Assembly: GCA_947631235.1 (NCBI GenBank)
Contig: CANRKO010000012.1
Span: 1-64,000, forward strand
Reading direction: 5' to 3'
Length of the DNA: 64,000 nucleotides
Source of the DNA: an uncultured Clostridia bacterium
Lineage (GTDB): Bacteria > Bacillota > Clostridia > UBA1381
A program made the position numbers and the translations under genes. Below the pieces are notes generated by a model. The model had not been told where the DNA came from. It saw only the letters and a program-made list of their open reading frames with translations, and ran no database searches. Shown piece by piece: positions 17,349 to 24,992 of the stretch (within the stretch, counting starts at the first letter, position 1; every line of letters begins with the position of its first letter).

Positions 17349-18017
17349 ATGTCAACCGAATATGATTTGAACGCGATCGTGCCGCCGTATATAACGGATT
17401 ATCTGCGGTCGCATATATCGCATGACGACGCGTTTCTGCGCGGTCTCGAGGATTACGCGGCGGCAAACGACGTGCCGATAATAGAGCCGGAGTCGGCAAG
17501 GTTTTTGACAGTTATGTGCAGGATAAAAAAGCCGAAAAAAATACTCGAGGTCGGTACGGCAATAGGGTACAGCGCGCTGCTTATGGCGAAAAACACGCCG
17601 AAAAGCTGCCGTATAACGACGCTCGAATATGATGAAAAAATGGTACGTCTTGCGCGTGAAAATATTAAAAGCGCGGGGTTTTCGGAGAGGATAGCCGTGA
17701 TCGAAGCTGACGCGAAGGATTATCTCGCGTACATTGACGACGAAAGCTCGTTTGATATGATATTCCTCGACGGTCCGAAGGCGCATTACGTGAATATGCT
17801 CGACGAGTGCGTAAGGCTGTTGAAAAAGGGCGGCGTGCTTATTTCGGACAATATTCTGTACAAGGGCATGACCGCCGACGATAACCATGTCGTGAGGAGG
17901 AAAATCACGATTGTGAAACGTCTCCGCGCGTATATTGACGCGCTTATGGCGCATAAAGAATTGCAAACCGCTATTCTCCCTCTCGGCGACGGCGTGACCG
18001 TGTCGGTGAAGATATAA
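17349..18017 (+). CDS. trmR: tRNA 5-hydroxyuridine methyltransferase TrmR (YrrM-type O-methyltransferase)
   Basis: A 222-residue class I SAM-dependent O-methyltransferase. Motif I is ILEVGTAIGYSALLMA (~65-80); the acidic residue of motif II is in TLEYDEKM (~91-98). A metal/substrate motif FLDGPKAHY is at 139-147 and SDNILYKG at 166-173. In Bacillus, TrmR methylates 5-hydroxyuridine at the tRNA wobble position to methoxyuridine. Its position directly after mltG, next to a U32 family gene that would make the hydroxylated substrate, supports this over a generic catechol methyltransferase. The start at 17349 is preceded by AAGGG; an upstream in-frame ATG at 17295 would overlap mltG and is not supported. 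Confidence 0.85.
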   Translation: MSTEYDLNAIVPPYITDYLRSHISHDDAFLRGLEDYAAANDVPIIEPESARFLTVMCRIKKPKKILEVGTAIGYSALLMAKNTPKSCRITTLEYDEKMVRLARENIKSAGFSERIAVIEADAKDYLAYIDDESSFDMIFLDGPKAHYVNMLDECVRLLKKGGVLISDNILYKGMTADDNHVVRRKITIVKRLRAYIDALMAHKELQTAILPLGDGVTVSVKI

Positions 18018-18025
18018 AAAAGTTT

Positions 18026-18208
18026 GCGGGCGAACACGGTTCGCCCCTACGAAAGGCTCCCCTTGAGGGGAGCTGTCGCCGTAGGCGACTGAGAGGTGGT
18101 TTTTTAGAATTGTTGCCACCTCTCCGTCATTGCTTCGCAATGCCACCTCTCCTCAAGGAGAGGCTAACGGCGTTGCTGCAACGTAGGGGCGACCCTTGCG
18201 GTCGCCCG
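18026..18208. repeat. Composite palindromic (MITE-like) repeat, copy B
   Basis: It fills the gap between the convergent trmR and U32 genes. The outer units, CGGGCGAACACGG and on to CCCCTACG (18028-18052) and CGTAGGGG and on to GTCGCCCG (18182-18208), are inverted. Inside is the AAGGCTCCCCTTGAGGGGAG to CTCCTCAAGGAGAGGCT hairpin, also seen at 11870-11973. It ends two bases before the U32 stop codon and may double as a terminator structure. Confidence 0.75.
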
Positions 18209-18209
18209 A

Positions 18210-19436
18210 TTATATCCGTTTCTTTCTCAGCATCGAGCCCGCGGTGACGGGCTCGGTCATTTTTATTTTCACGATTTGTTCCGCGTGGTTCGCGACGTCG
18301 ATTTCGTTGCCGTCCGCATCGGTCATACGCTCAATCGTCTGCGTAAAAAACGGCTGCATGGGTCGGATAATTTCCGTCTCGTCGCCCTTAAAAAAGCGGT
18401 TGCGCTGCGAAATTTCGGCAACGCCCGTTTCCGCGTCATACGACTGTACGATGCCGATAAGGTCGTAGTCGCGTATATACGAGCTTGACGTGTACACCTG
18501 CGCGTCCGCGTCGGGCTTACCGAAGTAAAAGCCCGTGTAATACGGCCGGTGGCTCACCTTGCAAAGCTCGTCGTACTCCGACTCGTTAAAAACGTAATGC
18601 TCGAGGTCGGCAAAGTAACGGTCGATTTCGCGCCTGTACGCGCCGACGACGGTCGCGACGTAGTACGGTGTTTTTACGCGTCCCTCAATTTTAAAACTTG
18701 TTATGCCGCTCGCGATAAGCTCGGGTATGTGGCGTATCATGCACAAGTCCTTTGAATTGAAAATAAACGTGCCGCGCTCGTTTTCAAAAATGTCCATGTA
18801 CTCGCCCGGACGCGTTTCCTCGACAAGCTTGTAGTTCCACCTGCACGGGTGAGCGCACGCGCCGAGGTTCGAGTCGCGTCCCGTCATGTAATTCGACAAA
18901 AGGCATCTGCCCGAATACGATATGCACATCGCGCCGTGTACAAACGCCTCGATTTCAAGCGTGTCGGGCGTGTTTTTTCGTATTTCGGCTATTTCCGCAA
19001 GCGACATTTCCCGCGCCAGTACGACGCGCTTTGCGCCCATTTCGTGCCACATCTGCGCGGACTTGTAGTTGACGTTGTTCGCCTGCGTGCTTACGTGTAT
19101 CGGTATTTCGGGCGCGAGCGAGCGCATCATGCCGAACAGTCCGAGGTCGGCGATAAGCACCGCGTCAAAGCCCATGGGATGTATTTCGTTCACAAACTCC
19201 TCAAATTGGGCTATATCCTCATTGTGCGGTATTATGTTGGCGGTGAGGTATACCTTTTTGCCGCGGGCGTGGGCATATTTTATGCCTTCCGCCATATCGG
19301 ACGGAGAAAAGTTTTCCGCAGCGGCGCGCAGCGAAAACGATTCGCCGCCTATATACACCGCGTCCGCGCCGTAGTCGATTGCAGTTTTCAGCTTTTCAAG
19401 ACTGCCCCCCGGGGCAAGCAGTTCCGGTTTTTGCAT
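18210..19436 (-). CDS. trhP: U32 family peptidase-like tRNA hydroxylation protein (TrhP/YrrO type)
   Basis: A 408-residue protein of the U32 family. Despite the peptidase name, TrhP/YrrN-YrrO members support prephenate-dependent hydroxylation of tRNA wobble uridine. The N-terminal TIM-barrel-like part starts KPELLAPGGSLEKLKTAI. The U32 signature EAFVHGAMCISYSGRC (~163-178) and its continuation contain four Cys (171, 178, 194, 198), expected to bind an Fe-S cluster. KIEGRVKTPYYVATVV lies at ~245-260, and a C-terminal beta domain follows. RBS AAGGAG precedes the ATG. The gene is convergent with trmR, whereas in Bacillus the equivalents are codirectional. It probably supplies the hydroxyuridine that TrmR methylates; the pairing is inferred from context. 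Confidence 0.85.
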   Translation of the reverse strand: MQKPELLAPGGSLEKLKTAIDYGADAVYIGGESFSLRAAAENFSPSDMAEGIKYAHARGKKVYLTANIIPHNEDIAQFEEFVNEIHPMGFDAVLIADLGLFGMMRSLAPEIPIHVSTQANNVNYKSAQMWHEMGAKRVVLAREMSLAEIAEIRKNTPDTLEIEAFVHGAMCISYSGRCLLSNYMTGRDSNLGACAHPCRWNYKLVEETRPGEYMDIFENERGTFIFNSKDLCMIRHIPELIASGITSFKIEGRVKTPYYVATVVGAYRREIDRYFADLEHYVFNESEYDELCKVSHRPYYTGFYFGKPDADAQVYTSSSYIRDYDLIGIVQSYDAETGVAEISQRNRFFKGDETEIIRPMQPFFTQTIERMTDADGNEIDVANHAEQIVKIKMTEPVTAGSMLRKKRI

Positions 19437-19489
19437 GTTTTCTCCTTTAATTTCGTTTTTTGTAAATTTAGATTAGCAAAGATGCTATC

Positions 19490-19626
19490 GGGCTGTCGAG
19501 GGCGCCAATATGACCTCCTCTCTGAGGAGGTCGAAATCTCTGATTTCGGGTGGTGTGCGGTTCCGCTAATGACACCCCCCTAAACTTGCAAGCAAGTTTA
19601 GACCCCCTCATAGAGGGGGTCATATA
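19490..19626. repeat. Intergenic palindromic repeats
   Basis: The gap 19437-19701 contains GGGCTGTCGAGGGCGCCA (19490-19507, shared with 28126-28143) and a GACCTCCTCTCTGAGGAGGTC hairpin split here as GACCTCCTC/GAGGAGGTC (19512-19532). It also holds an AAACTTGCAAGCAAGTTT palindrome (19583-19600) and GACCCCCTCATAGAGGGGGTC as two arms (19601-19621). No gene was seen in this stretch. Confidence 0.6.
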
Positions 19627-19654
19627 TGCCGCGCCGCATATTGTCCCCCGCAAA

Positions 19655-19686
19655 AGAACAGCCGCCGCTATATGGCGGCGGCTGAT
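19655..19686 (-). terminator. Rho-independent terminator of the ABC importer operon
   Basis: The stem CAGCCGCCGC/GCGGCGGCTG with a short TATA-type loop is followed on the minus strand by TTCTTTT. It lies 16 bases after the stop codon of the binding protein gene. Confidence 0.85.
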
Positions 19687-19701
19687 CAAATAATGCCGAG
19701 A

Positions 19702-21312
19702 TTATTTCTTTTCCTCTTCGTAAAGCTGTTTCTTTTCGTCGAGTACCTGCTGATAACCGGCTGCAAGGTAATCCTGACAAGCCGCCTCATACTTAGCCTC
19801 AAATTCCTCGGGCTTGCAGTTTGTAAGTTCAACCTTATGCGTGAGCCAGTTGTCGAGAAGAGTACCCGCAAGGTTCGAAAGCGACGATACCGGCTTTGAG
19901 AAGATATAGTCGGTGTAGAGGTAATCCTTACCCTTCTGGAAGTTCTCGTATGACTTTCTTATAAGCCACTCATAGCCCTCGGGAGCGTACATCTTTTCCT
20001 GAGCCTTTACGTTAAGCTCCTCGTCGCCGAGATCTTTACCCTCGATTACGAGACACCACATATCCTTGTTGCCGTTGTAATTGAGTCTTTCCTCGCCCTC
20101 ATAGCCGTCTACAAGAATGGGAACGTCGCCGTCCATGTTGTACGTTACGCCCTCGATACCGTTCTGCATTACGAACAGGTTATCGTTGAGCCACTCGAAG
20201 TACATCATTATAGCTTCGGGATGCTCACAGTTCGCGTTGATACCCGAAACCATACCGAACGGGTTGTCATGTCTGCCCGGCGTCGGATGTCCGAAATCGG
20301 GGTCGTCGTATGTCGTGAGAATTGTTACCTCCGCGTCGGGAACATTCTGCTTAAGCGTTCCGATTACGTCGGGGTTCTTCGAGAGATAATCCGAATATGT
20401 TCCGGCTCTGCCCGATACGAACGCTTCTCTTGCCTTCGAGCCGTCCTTGTCGAGGTACCACTCGGAGCTTATAAGACCCTCGTTGTACATCATATTGTCA
20501 TGCTGGAGCGACTTCTTGACAGGCTCCCATGTAAGAGCCGCAACGGTAAGGTCGCTGTAAAGAGCGTTGTCCTCCTCGGACAGCGGATACGGTCTGTACT
20601 TATACGCGCCGTAGTAAGCGTTGCCGAGACTTGCGGTGGCGGGAATTGTACCCTCGCCGCCGAGTTTCGCGTCTCTGAACTTGCGGAGCATGTCGTCGTA
20701 TTCCTCCGTGCTCTTCGGTTCTTCGATACCGAGTTTATCCATCCAGTCTTTTCTTACGAGCGTTATGAAGTTGTACGCGTCGGGTCTTGTACCCGCCATG
20801 AACAGCTTTTCGCCGTCAACGTATGTGTACTCGTCGAGATCCTTCGTTCTCTCATAGAAATGAGGAGCGTACTTCTTAATCATTTCCTCATCGAGCGTCT
20901 GGAACGCGCCCTGATCCGCGAATGAAATGATCGTCGGATAGTCGTAGTTAAAGATAATATCCGGCTGATTTTCCGGCTTACCCGCAAGCAGCTGGTTAAA
21001 CATCGTTACCTCTTCCTTACGCGGAATGGAGATGTATGTAACCTTGATGTTGTGCTTGTCGCCGAATTCCTGCTGAACGTACTTTGTCCAATAGTTGTCC
21101 GTTACGTTCGCCTGACCCGCGTTACCTCTGTCGTATACGGGGATTTTGATTTCAATCTGCTCGGGATAAACGTAATTTTCAACGTCCTCACGCGACATTA
21201 TCTCGTCAACGTCCACGTTGGCGTTTCCGCCGCCCCCGCAGCTTGAGAGCGCTCCCGCCGCGCCTACCGTCATGGCAGCGGCAAGAAAGATACTGAGTAA
21301 TCTTTTTTTCAT
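19702..21312 (-). CDS. Carbohydrate ABC transporter substrate-binding lipoprotein (LplA-type)
   Basis: A 536-residue family 1 extracellular solute-binding protein. The lipoprotein signal ends ALSSC with Cys25 as the lipidated residue, followed by a Gly-rich linker. Length and opening (IPVYDRGNAG, KYVQQEFGDKHNIKVTY) fit the long LplA/YtcQ subgroup that works with LplB/LplC-type permeases to import oligosaccharides from plant polysaccharides. It is the last gene of a three-gene operon, 59 bases after the second permease, and is followed by a strong terminator. Proximity to the GH53 galactanase suggests beta-1,4-galacto-oligosaccharide or a rhamnogalacturonan fragment as ligand; this is inference. 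Confidence 0.88.
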   Translation of the reverse strand: MKKRLLSIFLAAAMTVGAAGALSSCGGGGNANVDVDEIMSREDVENYVYPEQIEIKIPVYDRGNAGQANVTDNYWTKYVQQEFGDKHNIKVTYISIPRKEEVTMFNQLLAGKPENQPDIIFNYDYPTIISFADQGAFQTLDEEMIKKYAPHFYERTKDLDEYTYVDGEKLFMAGTRPDAYNFITLVRKDWMDKLGIEEPKSTEEYDDMLRKFRDAKLGGEGTIPATASLGNAYYGAYKYRPYPLSEEDNALYSDLTVAALTWEPVKKSLQHDNMMYNEGLISSEWYLDKDGSKAREAFVSGRAGTYSDYLSKNPDVIGTLKQNVPDAEVTILTTYDDPDFGHPTPGRHDNPFGMVSGINANCEHPEAIMMYFEWLNDNLFVMQNGIEGVTYNMDGDVPILVDGYEGEERLNYNGNKDMWCLVIEGKDLGDEELNVKAQEKMYAPEGYEWLIRKSYENFQKGKDYLYTDYIFSKPVSSLSNLAGTLLDNWLTHKVELTNCKPEEFEAKYEAACQDYLAAGYQQVLDEKKQLYEEEKK

Positions 21313-21371
21313 AGCTTTTTATTCCTTTCTTTATTTATTATTTTATAATTGAATTATAAAGCTCATGTTTA

Positions 21372-22253
21372 TTAACCCTTTACCGCGCCTATCATAACGC
21401 CCGTTACGAAGTACTTCTGCAGGAACGGGTATATGACTACGATAGGCAGCGTCGCGAACATGATCGTCGCCGACTTTACGACCTCGGCGGCCTGCTGCTG
21501 ACCTCCGCCGGCTTCCTGCGCGAGTGCGCCGGTCGAACCGGACGCGTTTACGAGGTTATAAAGCTTTAACTGCAGCGGCTTTAAGTTGTCCGACTGGATA
21601 AAGTACAGTGCGTCCGTGAAGGAGTTCCAGCGTCCTACCGCGTAGAACAGCGCGAGTGTCGCAAGAACCGGTTTCGACAGCGGAAGTACCACCTGTACAA
21701 GTATTCTGAAATCGTCGCAGCCGTCAAGTTCCGCAGCCTCGATAAGACTTTCGGGAATGGAGTTCTGCATAAACGTTCTCAGAATTATCATGTTGTACGC
21801 CGAGAATATCAGCGGCAGCACGAGTACGGCAGCCGTGTCGAGCAGGTTAAGGCTGTCCATAAGCAGGTAGTCGGGAATTGTACCTGCACTGAAATACATC
21901 GTCATCAGGAATATCGTCGAGATGATGTGTCTGCCCTTAAGTTTCGGTCTTGACAGCGCGTATGCCGAGCATATCGTTACCATCATGCCGAGAACCGTGA
22001 ATACCACCGTCAGTATTACGGTGAAGATGAGCGAACGCATCATCGACGGGTCGCCCAGAACCGTTTTGTACGCGTTTAAGTTTACGTGTTTCGGAATAAG
22101 GAACACGTTATTCGCGTATACGTCGGCGTCGCCGCTTATCGACATTGCCGCAACGTGGATAAACGGTATTATACATATTATCGCCACAAGCGCTATAAAA
22201 GCGTATATAAGTACATCGGCGATAAGGTCAAGAGGTGATTTTTTTATTTTCAT
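21372..22253 (-). CDS. Carbohydrate ABC transporter permease (LplC/YtcP-type)
   Basis: A 293-residue MalG-type inner permease with about six membrane helices. The EAA loop EAAELDGCDDFRILVQVVLP (~172-191) contacts the ATPase. A polar insert GSTGALAQEAGGGQQQA near the C-terminus is common in the LplC/YtcP subgroup. It is the second gene of the importer operon, starting 14 bases after the first permease. No ATPase gene is in the window, so a shared MsmX-type ATPase encoded elsewhere is expected. Confidence 0.9.
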   Translation of the reverse strand: MKIKKSPLDLIADVLIYAFIALVAIICIIPFIHVAAMSISGDADVYANNVFLIPKHVNLNAYKTVLGDPSMMRSLIFTVILTVVFTVLGMMVTICSAYALSRPKLKGRHIISTIFLMTMYFSAGTIPDYLLMDSLNLLDTAAVLVLPLIFSAYNMIILRTFMQNSIPESLIEAAELDGCDDFRILVQVVLPLSKPVLATLALFYAVGRWNSFTDALYFIQSDNLKPLQLKLYNLVNASGSTGALAQEAGGGQQQAAEVVKSATIMFATLPIVVIYPFLQKYFVTGVMIGAVKG

Positions 22254-22267
22254 AGCCGCGTCCCTCC

Positions 22268-23221
22268 TTATACAATACCGTCTTCGCCCATGAACTTAGC
22301 CGCTTTGTCAGCCAAAAGCACGAGTATAACGCCTACGAGCGACTGGAAAAATCCGACCGCCGTAGCCACATTGTACTGGCTGTTCTGCAGACCTACGCGG
22401 TAAACGTATGTGGCGATAACGTCCGAGAATTGTGTAACCATCGGGTTCGATAACGTATACGGTCGTTCGAGCGAACTTCCCATGATACGTCCGAGACTCA
22501 TTATGAGCATTACCACTATCGTGGACTTCAGGCACGGCAAAGTGATGTTCCAAATCTTTCTCCATCTTCCCGCGCCGTCAACGGTAGCCGCCTCGTAAAG
22601 CTCGGCGTCAATGCCGGTTATCGCGGCGAGGTAGATAATCGTACCCCAGCCCATGCCCTGCCATACGCCGATGAGTATGTACATAACGAGCCAGTGCCAT
22701 TTTTCCGTAAGGAACGGAACAGACTGTCCGCCCATACGCGTTATAAGCACGTTTAAGTAGCCCGTGTCGGGAGAGAACAGCTGGTACGCGAGACCCGCTA
22801 TAATAACCCACGACAGGAAGTGCGGCAGGTACAGTATGGTCTGTGTTGTGCGTTTGAACCACTTGCAGCGTATTTCGTTCAGGAATATCGCAAGTATGAT
22901 AGGAGCCGGAAATCCTACAATTAAGTCGAGTATGTTAAGTATAAGAGTGTTTTTAAGCGCTATGTAGAAATCCCTCGACTGGAACACCTTTTTAAATACT
23001 TCCATACCTATAAATTCCGAACCGGCAAAGCCTTTAATGGGCTTATAATCGAGGAACGCGATAGACAAGCCCGCAAGCGGCAGAAATTTAAAGACGATAA
23101 CCAGCGCAAGCGGTATAACAAGCAGGACGTAAAGCTGCCAGTCCCGCTTAAAATAATACCAGATGCTGCCGAGTATGCTTCTCTGCGACCTTGCTTTGAG
23201 TTCAATCTCTTTTTTCGACAA
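22268..23221 (-). CDS. Carbohydrate ABC transporter permease (LplB/YteP-type)
   Basis: A 317-residue MalF-type permease. The N-terminal cytoplasmic stretch carries the subgroup pattern KRDWQLYVLLVIPLA, and the EAA loop is YEAATVDGAGRWRKIWNITL (~209-228). The start is a TTG codon at 23221: GAGGGGGG lies six bases upstream and the promoter at 23272-23300 is correctly placed. It is the first gene of the importer operon. The substrate is inferred from the neighbouring GH53 enzyme. Confidence 0.9.
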   Translation of the reverse strand: MSKKEIELKARSQRSILGSIWYYFKRDWQLYVLLVIPLALVIVFKFLPLAGLSIAFLDYKPIKGFAGSEFIGMEVFKKVFQSRDFYIALKNTLILNILDLIVGFPAPIILAIFLNEIRCKWFKRTTQTILYLPHFLSWVIIAGLAYQLFSPDTGYLNVLITRMGGQSVPFLTEKWHWLVMYILIGVWQGMGWGTIIYLAAITGIDAELYEAATVDGAGRWRKIWNITLPCLKSTIVVMLIMSLGRIMGSSLERPYTLSNPMVTQFSDVIATYVYRVGLQNSQYNVATAVGFFQSLVGVILVLLADKAAKFMGEDGIV

Positions 23222-23271
23222 GAAAATCCCCCCTCTTTTCTTTGTTACCTTTGATTATTATGTTAAAATAT

Positions 23272-23300
23272 ATTGTAACATTTTTTGTATAATATGTCAA
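23272..23300 (-). promoter_or_regulatory. Promoter of the ABC importer operon
   Basis: TTGACA (23295-23300), a 17-base spacer and TACAAT (23272-23277) on the minus strand. It lies downstream of the GH53 terminator, so the importer is a separate transcription unit. No operator was recognised. Confidence 0.8.
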
Positions 23301-23321
23301 TAAATTTATGTAAAAAGATAA

Positions 23322-23355
23322 ATTAAAAAGCCGACTTTTTTCAAAGCCGGCTTTC
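23322..23355 (-). terminator. Terminator of the GH53 gene
   Basis: On the minus strand, AAAGCCGGCTTT, a short loop with A-tract, and GTCGGCTTTTTAATTT form a hairpin with T-rich tail immediately after the GH53 stop. Confidence 0.75.
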
Positions 23356-23364
23356 AGTCTCATT

Positions 23365-24852
23365 TTAAAATCCCGATGATGAACGGAGCGCAAGCGATTT
23401 GCCGTCCCATTCGTATGTTTTTATTTTGCCCGTGTCCGTGCTTTCACCGTCCGCGCGTATTTTTACGGCTGTGATTTTTCCGTCGTCACCGTAGTACACG
23501 TCGATAAACTTATTCGCGCTTTCCGCGCCGCCGAACGCTTCAAACGCCGGTAAAGCCTTACCGTCGAAGTCGAAAAGCGTCGTGTTCTCGACAACGTTTC
23601 CGGCGGGCTTGTCGTCGCTTTCGTTGTACGCCCAGCCCGAAAGCGACTCGTTCGCGTTTTCACCGTCCTCGACGTGAATCATGCACGGATCCCAGTAAAG
23701 CGCGCCGACGCATCTTCCGCCGTCAACCGAGCGCAGCGCGGTGAACAAATCTTTAAGAAAATCACGCTGACCTTCGGGCGTGTACGGATACTTTTCCTCG
23801 TAGCCCTCGGCGTTTTTGGGGTCGTCCTCGGTCGGCGTGAGCTGTCCGCCGTAGCCGTTCTTTTTGTTCAAAGTCCAGTTGTAGCCCGTTTCCATTATGA
23901 GTATGTCCCTGTCGTATTTTGCCGATATATTGTTGCAGAACGACACGAGCGTGTCAATCGTGTTGTGCGACCACGCGGGATAGTACGACGCGCCTATCAC
24001 GTCGAACTTGCCGCCCGCCTCGATGTACTTATCGAAAAACCACGTGAACACGCTGTCGCTCGAACCGTTTGCGAGATGTATAACGACCTGCGACTCGGGC
24101 GACACTTCCTTTACCGCGTCGTAGCCGCGGTTTAAAATGTCGGCGAGAGCCTTCCAGTCCTCATAACATTTTATATCGTTTTTCTCGTCGATGTTACTGT
24201 CAAACACAAGCTCAAATCTGTCCTTGTTCATATTCGCGTCATACGTGTTCGCGAACGGGAAGAACATGCCGCCGTTTATCTCGTTGCCGAGCGACACATA
24301 TTCGGGAACGGTGTCCTGCTCCTTAAGCTTGTTCATAATGTCGAGCGTGTACGCGTACACGATGTCGCCCAGCTTGCCGCGTATCTCCTCTTTCTGCTTG
24401 TCGGTCATGCTCTTTAAAAATTTCTCGTCCTTTACGTCGTAACCGAGTTCGTCCTTTATCTGTTTCGCCCATTCGGACGGGATAATTTGTCTTTCGCCGT
24501 TCGACCAGTAATCGGAATAATTAAATGTGTACTGTATCGCCATTCCCGCCGCTTTGGCGCGTTTCGCGAGCGAGAGAGTGTCCTTTTCGTCCTGATACGA
24601 CGCGGGCAGGTAATACGTGCCGTCGCCCGTACCCTTGCCGGGCGTGTTGGAAAGGCGTATACGCGCCATGTTCACTCCCTGCGCCGCCATAAATTCGAAC
24701 GGATCGACCTTTTCGCCGTCAGCCGTTTTGTACTCGCCGCCCAAATCCTCTATATACGTTACCTCCGTCATGTCTCCGCCTGTGTAAAACTGCGCTGACG
24801 CGGCGGTACCGAGCATCGCGGACGCAAGCAGAACCGATATTATTTTCTTCAT
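23365..24852 (-). CDS. Secreted GH53 endo-beta-1,4-galactanase
   Basis: A 495-residue exported enzyme with signal peptide MKKIISVLLASAMLGTAASA (cleavage ~20/21). It is a GH53 family TIM barrel hydrolysing beta-1,4-galactan of pectin side chains (type I arabinogalactan). The general acid is in EYVSLGNEINGG (Glu191) and the nucleophile in ILIMETGYNW (Glu321); MARIRLSN and YTFNYSDYW are further family motifs. The catalytic domain covers ~22-400. The remainder is a short beta-type extension ending KTYEWDGKSLALR, without CBM, SLH or dockerin. The gene is transcribed alone, upstream of the ABC importer in the same direction, a natural depolymerise-and-import pair. Confidence 0.93.
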   Translation of the reverse strand: MKKIISVLLASAMLGTAASAQFYTGGDMTEVTYIEDLGGEYKTADGEKVDPFEFMAAQGVNMARIRLSNTPGKGTGDGTYYLPASYQDEKDTLSLAKRAKAAGMAIQYTFNYSDYWSNGERQIIPSEWAKQIKDELGYDVKDEKFLKSMTDKQKEEIRGKLGDIVYAYTLDIMNKLKEQDTVPEYVSLGNEINGGMFFPFANTYDANMNKDRFELVFDSNIDEKNDIKCYEDWKALADILNRGYDAVKEVSPESQVVIHLANGSSDSVFTWFFDKYIEAGGKFDVIGASYYPAWSHNTIDTLVSFCNNISAKYDRDILIMETGYNWTLNKKNGYGGQLTPTEDDPKNAEGYEEKYPYTPEGQRDFLKDLFTALRSVDGGRCVGALYWDPCMIHVEDGENANESLSGWAYNESDDKPAGNVVENTTLFDFDGKALPAFEAFGGAESANKFIDVYYGDDGKITAVKIRADGESTDTGKIKTYEWDGKSLALRSSSGF

Positions 24853-24883
24853 AATGGTTTCCTCCTGTCGGTATTATACGTAT

Positions 24884-24912
24884 ATTGTACCACAAAACAA
24901 TGTGTCGGGCAA
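24884..24912 (-). promoter_or_regulatory. Probable promoter of the GH53 gene
   Basis: TTGCCC (24907-24912), a 17-base spacer and TACAAT (24884-24889) on the minus strand. The -35 is weak, suggesting activator dependence. Confidence 0.5.
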
Positions 24913-24933
24913 GGTTAAAATTCGACTTAACTC

Positions 24934-24962
24934 TTGCATATAAACGGCTGTTGTGATAAAAT
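24934..24962 (+). promoter_or_regulatory. Promoter of argS
   Basis: TTGCAT (24934-24939), a 17-base spacer and TAAAAT (24957-24962), ~30 bases before the argS ATG. The short leader leaves no room for a T-box. Confidence 0.65.
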
Positions 24963-24992
24963 AACCGTTACAAAGACTGAAGGAGTGTAAAT

